Both the position numbers and the translations under genes were made by a program. Of a stretch of DNA of 27,992 nucleotides, positions 12,994-18,850 are shown piece after piece. The stretch spans positions 1 to 27,992 of the IMG/VR virus record IMGVR_UViG_3300001533_002285; one strand, 5' to 3'. Source of the stretch: a virus. The notes beneath the pieces are model-generated. The model was not told the DNA's origin and searched no databases. It saw nothing but the letters and a program-made list of their open reading frames with translations. The first letter of the stretch is position 1; each line of letters starts with the position of its first letter.

Positions 12994-13025
12994 AAAAACC
13001 ACTTAAATATTAAGTGGTTTTTTTA
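12994..13025 (+). terminator. Terminator after the 25-aa peptide
   Basis: Stem AAAAACCACTTAA / TTAAGTGGTTTTT with a short loop and a T-run. The following 180 bases (13026-13205) hold only an ATG-less frame of about 35 codons ending at TAA 13181-13183 (EILFFCLKFYNKLSKHLECK), which looks like a gene remnant. Confidence 0.85.
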
Positions 13026-13205
13026 ATTATTAATTAAAAAAATTAATTGAAGAATTTGAAAAATGATTTATAAATTTTAAAATTAATTTGGAAATATTAT
13101 TTTTTTGTTTAAAGTTTTATAATAAGTTATCTAAACATTTAGAATGTAAAATAAATATTGTTGAAGTTAATCTTCTTAAATAAATTAAATTTTAAAATAA
13201 AAATT

Positions 13206-13370
13206 ATGATAACACCAGAAATAATTAATAAAGCAAAACAAAATATTGATAAAAGAAATGCCAAAAAATATTTTAAAAACGAACTTTTTAAAAATTTCTT
13301 TATTGGATTTTTAATAGGTTTATTTTTAGGATTATTATTATGTGGTATAATAATAACCTTAATTCTTTAA
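13206..13370 (+). CDS. Small membrane protein, 54 aa
   Basis: ATG 13206, behind AAAATT, is the credible start; an upstream in-frame TTG at 13158 lacks start signals. The first 28 residues are charged and helical (ITPEIINKAKQNIDKRNAKK). The last 25 are strongly hydrophobic (FFIGFLIGLFLGLLLCGIII) with a glycine every fourth residue, as in helix-packing GxxxG segments. It is a tail-anchored single-span protein of unknown role. The next gene starts six bases after its stop. Confidence 0.65.
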   Translation: MITPEIINKAKQNIDKRNAKKYFKNELFKNFFIGFLIGLFLGLLLCGIIITLIL

Positions 13371-13375
13371 AAATA

Positions 13376-13573
13376 ATGATATATCAAAAAACACCAGATA
13401 AAACAAATAAATTATTTCTTTATAGAAAAGAAATGCCAAAAAATCAAACCCAACTTGGAATGTTATTCGCAGCACTTGATATGTATTGTATATGGGGTGG
13501 TTTTGATACTAGTAATGAAGATTATATAAGTTGGGAATTTGATAAATGTATTACAGAAAAAATTATTAAATAA
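13376..13573 (+). CDS. Hypothetical protein, 65 aa
   Basis: ATG 13376 is chosen over an upstream in-frame TTG at 13340 that lies inside the previous gene. Not recognised. It contains YQKTPDKTNKLFLYRKEMPK and LGMLFAALDMYCIWGGFDTS, the latter a short hydrophobic helix that may pack in the protein core rather than cross the membrane, and ends in an acidic-aromatic segment (YISWEFDKCITEKIIK). It is the second gene of a unit with the small membrane protein. Confidence 0.65.
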   Translation: MIYQKTPDKTNKLFLYRKEMPKNQTQLGMLFAALDMYCIWGGFDTSNEDYISWEFDKCITEKIIK

Positions 13574-13660
13574 GCATTAATACGTGGTGGTTGTAATTTA
13601 CAATAATATTATTATATGTAATTACATATAATAAAAAATTAAATTTTAAAACTTATAATT

Positions 13661-13887
13661 ATGGATAGAGAATTATTTAAAAAAGAATGCTTAAAATTAG
13701 ATATTGAAACATATAATAAAGCAAAAGAATTACAATGGGAAAAAGATAAAATAAAAAAGAATTTATATGGTGATTTATCTAATTGTAAATATTGTGGTAG
13801 AAAATATATAGTATATGTGATAAAGCTGAAAAAGAATGGGAAAATATTATAACTGAAGTTAAAACTATTTCAGGATTTAATGAATAA
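13661..13887 (+). pseudogene. Small zinc-knuckle-like gene with probable frameshift
   Basis: ATG 13661 opens a frame that reads MDRELFKKECLKLDIETYNK and then CKYCGRKYIVYVIKLK to TAA at 13852. Near 13803 a neighbouring frame continues YSICDKAEKEWENIITEVKT to TAA 13885-13887. Joining the two by one base gives CKYCGRK-YSICDKAEKEWE, a much more natural protein with a CxxC and a further cysteine. The junction is in an A/T repeat (AGAAAATATATAG). Error, mutation or slippage are all possible. Function unknown. Confidence 0.55.
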
Positions 13888-13962
13888 AATAAAATAAAAT
13901 AAAATATTTTATTATATTTTATTATACTATAATTATAATATATTGAATAATCTAAATTTGAA

Positions 13963-13994
13963 CAACTATAAGAAAATTTTTTAAATAATACAAA
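13963..13994 (-). promoter_or_regulatory. Minus-strand promoter without the small RNA body
   Basis: Minus-strand TTTG (complement of 13991-13994), 20-base spacer, TATAGTTG (complement of 13963-13970). Its surroundings resemble the promoter part of small RNA copy 4, but the conserved stem and linker are absent. The transcript would run into AT-rich inverted repeats at 13885-13930. Confidence 0.5.
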
Positions 13995-14017
13995 TAAAAA
14001 TAATTTTTTAAAATAAA

Positions 14018-14050
14018 TTTGCAATATTCATTTTTTTTATATTATATTTG
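14018..14050 (+). promoter_or_regulatory. Promoter for 14091
   Basis: TTTG 14018-14021, 21-base spacer containing ATTCATTTTTTTT, TATATTTG 14043-14050. Confidence 0.8.
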
Positions 14051-14090
14051 TATTACAAATAAATTTATTATTAATTAAATTTTAAAATTT

Positions 14091-14321
14091 ATGAAAAAAT
14101 TAATATTATTAGTATTATTAGTTTTAACAATTAATCTTAATGCTGTAAACGAAAAAATTGATAACAAAGAAAAAATTTATAAAACAGATTGTAATTGCCA
14201 TAAAAAAGAAAAATGTGAACGTAGTGTTGGTTTTTACATATTTTCTTCTTTATTTTTTGGTTTTGTTATAATAATAAATTATAAATGTTATAAATATAAA
14301 GGTGATAATTCATATTTATAA
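14091..14321 (+). CDS. Small exported or membrane protein, 76 aa
   Basis: Residues 1-18 (MKKLILLVLLVLTINLNA) form a signal peptide or first membrane span, with an NLNA-V cleavage-like end. The middle is polar with cysteines (DCNCHKKEKCERS), and residues 47-62 (GFYIFSSLFFGFVIII) form a second span, followed by a basic tail. The layout, two spans with a cysteine-containing loop between them, is reminiscent of small phage envelope or spanin-type proteins, but no motif proves this. It forms a single-gene unit with promoter and terminator. Confidence 0.7.
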   Translation: MKKLILLVLLVLTINLNAVNEKIDNKEKIYKTDCNCHKKEKCERSVGFYIFSSLFFGFVIIINYKCYKYKGDNSYL

Positions 14322-14352
14322 TTAAAGAATATTTAAAAAAATAAAACATTAG

Positions 14353-14387
14353 AAAAAGTGAAATTAATATAATTTCACTTTTTTTTA
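14353..14387 (+). terminator. Terminator after 14091
   Basis: Stem AAAAAGTGAAATTA / TAATTTCACTTTTT with a three-base loop and T-run. Confidence 0.9.
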
Positions 14388-14411
14388 TATAAAAAAACAA
14401 GATACGTTAAA

Positions 14412-14490
14412 AATAAAATATTATATTTTATAATATTTTATTATACATGGAGTCTAGTCTTCAGTTATTTAAAAATAACCGCCAATAAAA
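14412..14490 (-). ncRNA. Repeated small RNA, copy 4
   Basis: Minus-strand reading: GGCGGTTATT, loop, AATAACTG (8-bp stem with a G-U pair), then AAGACTAGACTCCA, then a perfect 14-bp AU hairpin at 14412-14442 with a three-base loop. The interval 14322-14682 otherwise holds only the terminator above and AT-rich sequence. Confidence 0.65.
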
Positions 14491-14498
14491 TTATAATA

Positions 14499-14530
14499 CA
14501 AATATAAGAAAAATTTTTTAATAATCCTAA
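14499..14530 (-). promoter_or_regulatory. Minus-strand promoter of small RNA copy 4
   Basis: TATATTTG (complement of 14499-14506) with TTAG at the -33 position after a 20-base spacer, so the -33 box is weaker than in the other three copies. Confidence 0.65.
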
Positions 14531-14682
14531 TAAAAATAAAAATAATTTTTTTATAATTATAACTATTTAATTATCAATAACTTATAAATTAATTTTAAAA
14601 AAATCATATATATAAGGTTACTTTTTATTAACTTTTTCATTTATCTTAAAAACAATTATTAATCCTTAAATCTTTTAATATT

Positions 14683-15090
14683 ATGAAAACAAATGAAATC
14701 TTATATCAAGTAGTTATTGAAGATGCAAAAGATAATGGTATAATTGTTAATGTATTAGAAACATTAACTATTTCTTATCAAAATCAATTAATTAGAAACA
14801 TAGAAATAGAAAATTATGAATATTGCAATATTTTAAAACATTCAATGAAATTAATGTATGACTATATATTTTTAACAATAAAACTTTTTTATTATTATGA
14901 AAAACAAACAATATTAAAAAAAGAATATGAAAATAACGATCTCATTCCCAATCATTTTAATTTTAATCAATTTGACTTTATATGTAAAACAATATGTAAT
15001 TATATGCAAATGAAAGAATTATATAATAATGATAATTTAAATTATAACCCAGATGAAATTTATAAAAAATTATTAAACGTAATTAATTAA
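14683..15090 (+). CDS. Hypothetical helical protein, 135 aa
   Basis: Not recognised. The pattern is a bundle of helices: NEILYQVVIEDAKDNGIIVN, ETLTISYQNQLIRNIEIENY, a hydrophobic helix LMYDYIFLTIKLFYYYEKQT, and FDFICKTICNYMQMKELYNN. No consensus promoter is visible; the upstream 150 bases contain ATCATATATATAAGG near 14604. The sequence around 14575 (CTTATAAATTAATTTT) recurs after this gene near 15100. It directly precedes the sigma factor gene, which has its own promoter. Confidence 0.65.
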   Translation: MKTNEILYQVVIEDAKDNGIIVNVLETLTISYQNQLIRNIEIENYEYCNILKHSMKLMYDYIFLTIKLFYYYEKQTILKKEYENNDLIPNHFNFNQFDFICKTICNYMQMKELYNNDNLNYNPDEIYKKLLNVIN

Positions 15091-15145
15091 TAACCAATAA
15101 ATTATAAATTAATTTTTAAAAAATCTCATTATTTCTTTATTTTTA

Positions 15146-15177
15146 TTTGCATAATTCATTTTTTTAATATACATTTG
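15146..15177 (+). promoter_or_regulatory. Promoter for the sigma factor gene
   Basis: TTTG 15146-15149, 20-base spacer containing ATTCATTTTTTT, TACATTTG 15170-15177. The host sigma would therefore express the phage sigma. Confidence 0.85.
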
Positions 15178-15222
15178 TACCAACAAAAATTTAATAAATT
15201 ATTAACCTAAAAATTTAATATT

Positions 15223-16044
15223 ATGAAAAATCTTCAAATGATTGACAGAACAGAAATTTCAACATTTTTAAAAGAAATTAATAAAAAAGATTTTGAACCA
15301 ATCTCAAATGAAAAAGAAATAAAATTAATTTCAAGAATTAAAAATGATAACGATGAAGTAGCAAGAACTCAACTTTTAAACGTTAATTTGCGTTTTGTCG
15401 TTTCAGTTGCTAAACAATACCAAAACCAATACATAAATATATCAGACCTTATTAATGAAGGTTTGATCGGTATGAACGATGCTATTGATAATTTTGATGC
15501 TTCAAAAGGCTTTAAATTTATAACATATGCCGTCCAGCATATTAGAAAAGCAATGTACAATTATATAATAGAAAACGGTAAACTTGTTCGTATGCCCGCA
15601 AATATCATAAATGATTATAACAAGTGTAAAAGAGAAATGCAAAAAATAGAACAACAAGAACAAAGAAATGTAGATATTACAGAAGTTTATGAAAACTCAG
15701 AATATTTTACAAAAAATCACTCATCTATTGATAAACCAATGAATGATGATAACGAAAATACAATTACAACTATTTACGAAAATCCTAACTCAGAAAAACC
15801 CGATGAAGAATTGAAAAAATCAGATACTGAAAAAATAGTGAACAACGCACTCAAAATTCTAACTCAAAAAGAACAATACGTAATTAAACAACTTTTCGGT
15901 ATAAACGAAAGTTATCCAAAAGTTATTGATGAAATAGCCAAAGATCTTAACTTAACAAGAGAAAGAGTAAGACAAATAAAAGAAAAAGCCCTGAAAAGAA
16001 TACGTATGTCTTCTAACAACAATATTTTAAAACAATATTGCTAA
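15223..16044 (+). CDS. RpoD-family sigma factor (Bacteroidota type)
   Basis: 273 residues, close to the unusually short Bacteroidota RpoD (about 286) with no region 1.1. Region 1.2 is near residues 8-30. Region 2 has NLRFVVSVAKQYQNQ (55-69), DLINEGLIGMNDAIDNF (75-91) and KGFKFITYAVQHIRKAM. Residues about 150-200 are a shortened, acidic region 3 with little similarity. Region 4 has LTQKEQYVIKQLFGIN and the helix-turn-helix LTRERVRQIKEKALKRI (244-260). It should direct host RNA polymerase to particular promoters. Region 2.4 (AVQHIRKAMYNYIIENGKLV) differs from the host type (AVWWIRQSI), so its specificity may differ. Codon use is less AT-extreme than its neighbours. Single-gene unit with a strong terminator. 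Confidence 0.95.
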   Translation: MKNLQMIDRTEISTFLKEINKKDFEPISNEKEIKLISRIKNDNDEVARTQLLNVNLRFVVSVAKQYQNQYINISDLINEGLIGMNDAIDNFDASKGFKFITYAVQHIRKAMYNYIIENGKLVRMPANIINDYNKCKREMQKIEQQEQRNVDITEVYENSEYFTKNHSSIDKPMNDDNENTITTIYENPNSEKPDEELKKSDTEKIVNNALKILTQKEQYVIKQLFGINESYPKVIDEIAKDLNLTRERVRQIKEKALKRIRMSSNNNILKQYC

Positions 16045-16049
16045 AAATT

Positions 16050-16088
16050 AAAAAACCAGGCAATTAAAAATAATTGCCTGGTTTTTTT
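16050..16088 (+). terminator. Terminator after the sigma factor gene
   Basis: Stem AAAAAACCAGGCAATTA / TAATTGCCTGGTTTTTT with a four-base loop and T-run, the most stable terminator in the window. Confidence 0.95.
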
Positions 16089-16135
16089 AATTTAAAAATT
16101 ATTCGTATATTTATAAAAATTTAAAATTTAAAAAA

Positions 16136-16438
16136 ATGAGAATACAATTATTTTTAAACAACGAAGAAGAATATCATATCACAACATTTTATGATATGAA
16201 CAGTAACCCGTTCAAATTAAATGATATTATTAATTTGAAAATTGAAGATATTTATCCCGTTGAATATGAAAAATTTAATAAAGAATTTAAAGAAAAAATA
16301 TTAAATAATAATAAAGAATTATTTAAAAAATTTAATCTTAAAAAAATAAAACTTGTGAAAGAAGAAAAATATCTTGAATTTAAAGATATAGGTGAAAATA
16401 ATTTAATAATTGAATACCATTGTGAAATTATCGATTAA
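16136..16438 (+). CDS. Hypothetical protein, 100 aa
   Basis: Not recognised. A beta-rich start (MRIQLFLNNEEEYHITTFYD) is followed by a lysine-rich helix (EYEKFNKEFKEKILNNNKEL) and a final strand pair (KYLEFKDIGENNLIIEYHCE). It has the look of a small phage protein of the 100-residue class with no catalytic residues. A -7 box TATATTTA is at 16106-16113, with only TTTT at the -33 position, inside the T-run of the sigma terminator. Confidence 0.65.
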   Translation: MRIQLFLNNEEEYHITTFYDMNSNPFKLNDIINLKIEDIYPVEYEKFNKEFKEKILNNNKELFKKFNLKKIKLVKEEKYLEFKDIGENNLIIEYHCEIID

Positions 16439-16450
16439 AATTATTTTTTA

Positions 16451-16482
16451 TTTGCATAATTAAAAAATTATTCGTATATTGC
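16451..16482 (+). promoter_or_regulatory. Promoter for the SprT-like gene
   Basis: TTTG 16451-16454, 20-base spacer, TATATTGC 16475-16482 (one T short of the consensus -7 box). Confidence 0.65.
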
Positions 16483-16513
16483 AAACTGTTATTAATAATT
16501 AAAATTTTAAACT

Positions 16514-17224
16514 ATGCAAGCTGAAAAAATATTTTATGGTAAACTCTTTGATTCAAAATCACCTTATCATGGTATGAATCTTGAATATATACCCAAAAAT
16601 ATAAGAAGAAATTATTTAACTAAACCATTCATTGATCCAAAAATGAAAAAACAAATAAAAGATTCTTTGAATAATGAGCAACCACGTTTTACAAATAGAA
16701 TTGAAAAACCTGTGATGAACGAAAAACCTGTGATGAACGAAAAACCTGTGATGAACGAAATTGATAAATTATCTTATGCGAAAAATTCTGCAATTAAAAT
16801 AATGAAAAATAATCCATTTGTAAATCTTATTAAAAAAGGTTGGTGTTTTGATTTTAATAATACGAAAACTTTCGCAGGTAAATGTAAAATTAAAGGTAAT
16901 AAAAAATTTATTATTTTATCAAAATATGTAATTGAAAAATCAGATAAAGACTTTATACAAAATACTATAACTCATGAAATTGCACATGCTATTGATGTTG
17001 AAAAAAGAGGTTATTCTAATCATGATAACACATGGAAACAAATACATATTTCACTCGGTGGTGACGGTCAAAGAACTTATCAATGTTCAAATGATGATTA
17101 TAATTATAAAGCAGTTTGCCCAAATTGTGGCACACTCAAAGGTGGTTGGTATAGAAAACCGAAATATTTAAAAAGAATTTGTAAAAAATGTAAATCGGTT
17201 GTTGAAATAAAAAAAGTAAAATAA
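16514..17224 (+). CDS. SprT-like zinc metalloprotease
   Basis: 236 residues. The catalytic helix HEIAHAID (H154, E155, H158) is followed by NHDNTWKQIHISLGG, which supplies the third zinc ligand and the SprT signature. A C-terminal zinc ribbon has C202, C205, C223 and C226 (CPNCG ... CKKCK). The N-terminal 70 residues are unrelated and contain three tandem copies of EKPVMN. SprT/Spartan proteins digest proteins crosslinked to DNA, and many large phages carry them, where they may also act in DNA packaging or host protein removal. The start MQAEKIFYGKLFDSKSPYHG is preceded by a variant promoter. Single-gene unit. Confidence 0.92.
   Translation: MQAEKIFYGKLFDSKSPYHGMNLEYIPKNIRRNYLTKPFIDPKMKKQIKDSLNNEQPRFTNRIEKPVMNEKPVMNEKPVMNEIDKLSYAKNSAIKIMKNNPFVNLIKKGWCFDFNNTKTFAGKCKIKGNKKFIILSKYVIEKSDKDFIQNTITHEIAHAIDVEKRGYSNHDNTWKQIHISLGGDGQRTYQCSNDDYNYKAVCPNCGTLKGGWYRKPKYLKRICKKCKSVVEIKKVK
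16703..16756 (+). repeat. Three tandem 18-bp repeats inside the SprT-like gene
   Basis: Three perfect copies of GAAAAACCTGTGATGAAC encode EKPVMN three times in the linker before the protease domain. Perfect identity suggests recent expansion by slippage. Confidence 0.95.
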
Positions 17225-17226
17225 AA

Positions 17227-17258
17227 TTTGTAAATTAAAAAAAAATTTCATATATTTA
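17227..17258 (+). promoter_or_regulatory. Promoter facing the gene-free island
   Basis: TTTG 17227-17230, 20-base spacer, TATATTTA 17251-17258. No ORF follows on the + strand for 2.4 kb. Confidence 0.65.
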
Positions 17259-17730
17259 TATAAACGGTACGCAAATATAAAACGTATCAACATAAACTTT
17301 GATTTTCAATGTATTCTAAAAGCATTATAAGTTTGTTGAGTAAATGTAGCAGGCTCCTGGTAAGTATCCGCTTTTCTTTATTGCATTTCCTTCGTTTACG
17401 ACTATAGTTTTTCTTGCTTTTTATATTTTGAGCGGGGCACTCTAATTTCTAAATATTTTGCTGGTACTTTTTACTGGATATCAATGATTTAGTGTATTAC
17501 TGAAAGCCCCAATTTAAACGATAAAAGACAAAAAGAAAGTCCACCCAATAGTAAATTATTGAATAATAAAGAATATGAATGTTTTAGCTATAAAAGTAAA
17601 AAATTAAAGTAAATAAAATACGTAAATATACCCCTATCGAGCAGTATATATGATATAATATAATTATGTTATATGTGGGTTGTGGGTTTGTTAAAAGGGG
17701 GGGGTATACGTATATGGCAGATTTCTAAAA
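17259..17730 (+). ncRNA. Gene-free, G+C-richer island; candidate long structured RNA
   Basis: There is no ORF of useful size on either strand between 17225 and 17830, yet base composition is clearly richer in G and C than anywhere else nearby. A + strand promoter stands at its left edge. Candidate pairings include GGGGC (17434-17438) with GCCCC (17506-17510), GTAAATG (17340-17346) with CGTTTAC (17393-17399), and TATACCCC (17627-17634) with GGGGTATA (17701-17708). I could not match it to tmRNA, RNase P RNA, a tRNA or a group I intron. Large phage RNAs such as ROOL or GOLLD are the nearest precedent in size, but no identity is claimed. An origin region is an alternative. Confidence 0.4.
17618..17713. 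repeat. Inverted repeat flanking a G-run
   Basis: ATACG and TATACCCC (17618-17634) pair with GGGGTATA and CGTAT (17701-17713), leaving a four-base bulge on the left arm. The enclosed segment has GTGGG, GTGGG and a run of eight G (17697-17704). Confidence 0.6.
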
Positions 17731-17830
17731 ATTGTATTAATTTAAAAAAAATTTCTTAGCTTGAAAATTAAATATTCAAAATTAAGAATTTCTTATAAAT
17801 TAATTAATATATAATAGTTTGTCTTAAATT

Positions 17831-18241
17831 TTAAAATATTTTATCTGATAATGTATGAATAATGTTTCCTATTTCTATTCCACATAAGAATAATAAAAAT
17901 TGAAAAGTAAAAAAATTAACATTAAAAAAATGAAATATTAAAAATAATATGGGTATACAATAAATAATTCTAATTATTGTACCAATTATTATACCATGTG
18001 TAAATATACTTCTATGATGAAATATTCTTTGATATGGAATCCAGTAATATTTAAATATTAACCATCTATTATAAGGTTTTGATCTAATATCAAGATCACC
18101 ATTAAACATAAAAGAAGAAAATAAAAATCCTGAAATAATTATTAATATATCAAAATATAATAATGATAACATTATCATTATTATTACTAAAATAGGAGTT
18201 ATAAATAATGTTATTTTATCATGTGTATTACCATTTGGCAT
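17831..18241 (-). CDS. DUF2227/YdjM-like membrane metal-binding protein
   Basis: 136 residues. Starts MPNGNTHDKITLF (H7, D8), then two hydrophobic spans, FMFNGDLDIRSKPYNRW (D49, D51), WIPYQRIFHHRSIFTHG (H75, H76, H82), and two further spans. The order H-D, D-L-D, RW, HHR, THG is the conserved pattern of DUF2227 and YdjM-type putative metal-dependent hydrolases of the membrane. Substrate unknown. It is the last gene of a four-gene minus-strand operon, seven bases after the previous stop. It is the only clearly membrane-embedded product of the right arm. Confidence 0.8.
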   Translation of the reverse strand: MPNGNTHDKITLFITPILVIIMIMLSLLYFDILIIISGFLFSSFMFNGDLDIRSKPYNRWLIFKYYWIPYQRIFHHRSIFTHGIIIGTIIRIIYCIPILFLIFHFFNVNFFTFQFLLFLCGIEIGNIIHTLSDKIF

Positions 18242-18248
18242 TTTATTA

Positions 18249-18524
18249 TTATTTTAAAGTTTTCAATTTTCTCTTTCTAATATCAATTATAAATTTTCTT
18301 TTAAAATTTAATTTATTTAAATGATATTTTTCAATTAGATAATTATTAAATTTAATTTCATCATTTTCTTTAGCTATCAATATTTCACCATTTTTATCAA
18401 TTATAAAATATAAATATTTATTTTTTAAATATATTATATTATCTATTAAATCTGAATAATGTTCAACATTTAAAAATTTTATAATATCTACAATTTTATC
18501 TTTTTTACCAATTAACATGAACAT
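18249..18524 (-). CDS. Hypothetical protein, 91 aa
   Basis: Not recognised. The product is MFMLIGKKDKIVDIIKFLNV, then a beta hairpin (KYLYFIIDKNGEILIAKEND), then a very basic end (FKRKFIIDIRKRKLKTLK). Its ATG lies 13 bases inside the end of the upstream gene, so translation is probably coupled. Third gene of the minus-strand operon. Confidence 0.7.
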   Translation of the reverse strand: MFMLIGKKDKIVDIIKFLNVEHYSDLIDNIIYLKNKYLYFIIDKNGEILIAKENDEIKFNNYLIEKYHLNKLNFKRKFIIDIRKRKLKTLK

Positions 18525-18850
18525 ATATTTTTTAATTTTCTTTTTCTTCTTTCAACTATTTTTAATTTTTCAAATTTAATTACTTTATTATTTTTATATA
18601 AATAATCTAATTTAATTGGTAATGGATAAAATTTTTTAGTTAATCTTATGGGAACTATTTTTGAATTATTTTTTAATAATTTTGGAAATTTTTTATTAGC
18701 TTTTTTTAATATAATATCAACCATTTTTTCATCAAAAATTAATTTAACTTTATTTTTAGATAAAAAAAGAAAATTTAAACCATAATTTATTCCATAAATT
18801 TCAGAATTTTTTTTGACTAAAAATATACCATATATTTTATTTTTTTTCAT
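18512..18850 (-). CDS. Hypothetical basic protein, 112 aa
   Basis: Not recognised. It has a beta-rich first half (NKIYGIFLVKKNSEIYGINY, GLNFLFLSKNKVKLIFDEKM) and a basic C-terminus (FEKLKIVERRKRKLKNICSC) ending in CSC. Its ATG overlaps the stop of the upstream gene by four bases (ATGA). Second gene of the minus-strand operon. The basic tail may bind nucleic acid; inference only. Confidence 0.7.
   Translation of the reverse strand: MKKNKIYGIFLVKKNSEIYGINYGLNFLFLSKNKVKLIFDEKMVDIILKKANKKFPKLLKNNSKIVPIRLTKKFYPLPIKLDYLYKNNKVIKFEKLKIVERRKRKLKNICSC

Noticed and set aside
9100-13376. Upstream TTG starts at 9100, 13158 and 13340
   Set aside because: Each lies before the promoter -7 box or inside a neighbouring gene; downstream ATGs at 9184, 13206 and 13376 have the normal leader context.
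2162-14490. CRISPR array interpretation of the four repeated elements
   Set aside because: Copies are kilobases apart, have promoters and hairpins, and there are no regular spacers or cas genes.
16974-17171. 65-codon + strand ORF in a second frame
   Set aside because: Lies inside the SprT-like gene across its catalytic HExxH; the protease frame is clearly the coding one.
17340-17480. Group I intron core (GCAGG...CCTGG resembling Q/R elements)
   Set aside because: No matching P and S elements, no flanking split gene and no endonuclease ORF inside the segment.
17521-17552. GAAAGTCC resembling the GAGGAAAGUCC motif of RNase P RNA
   Set aside because: Only eight bases agree and no other conserved RNase P RNA segments were found in the right order.
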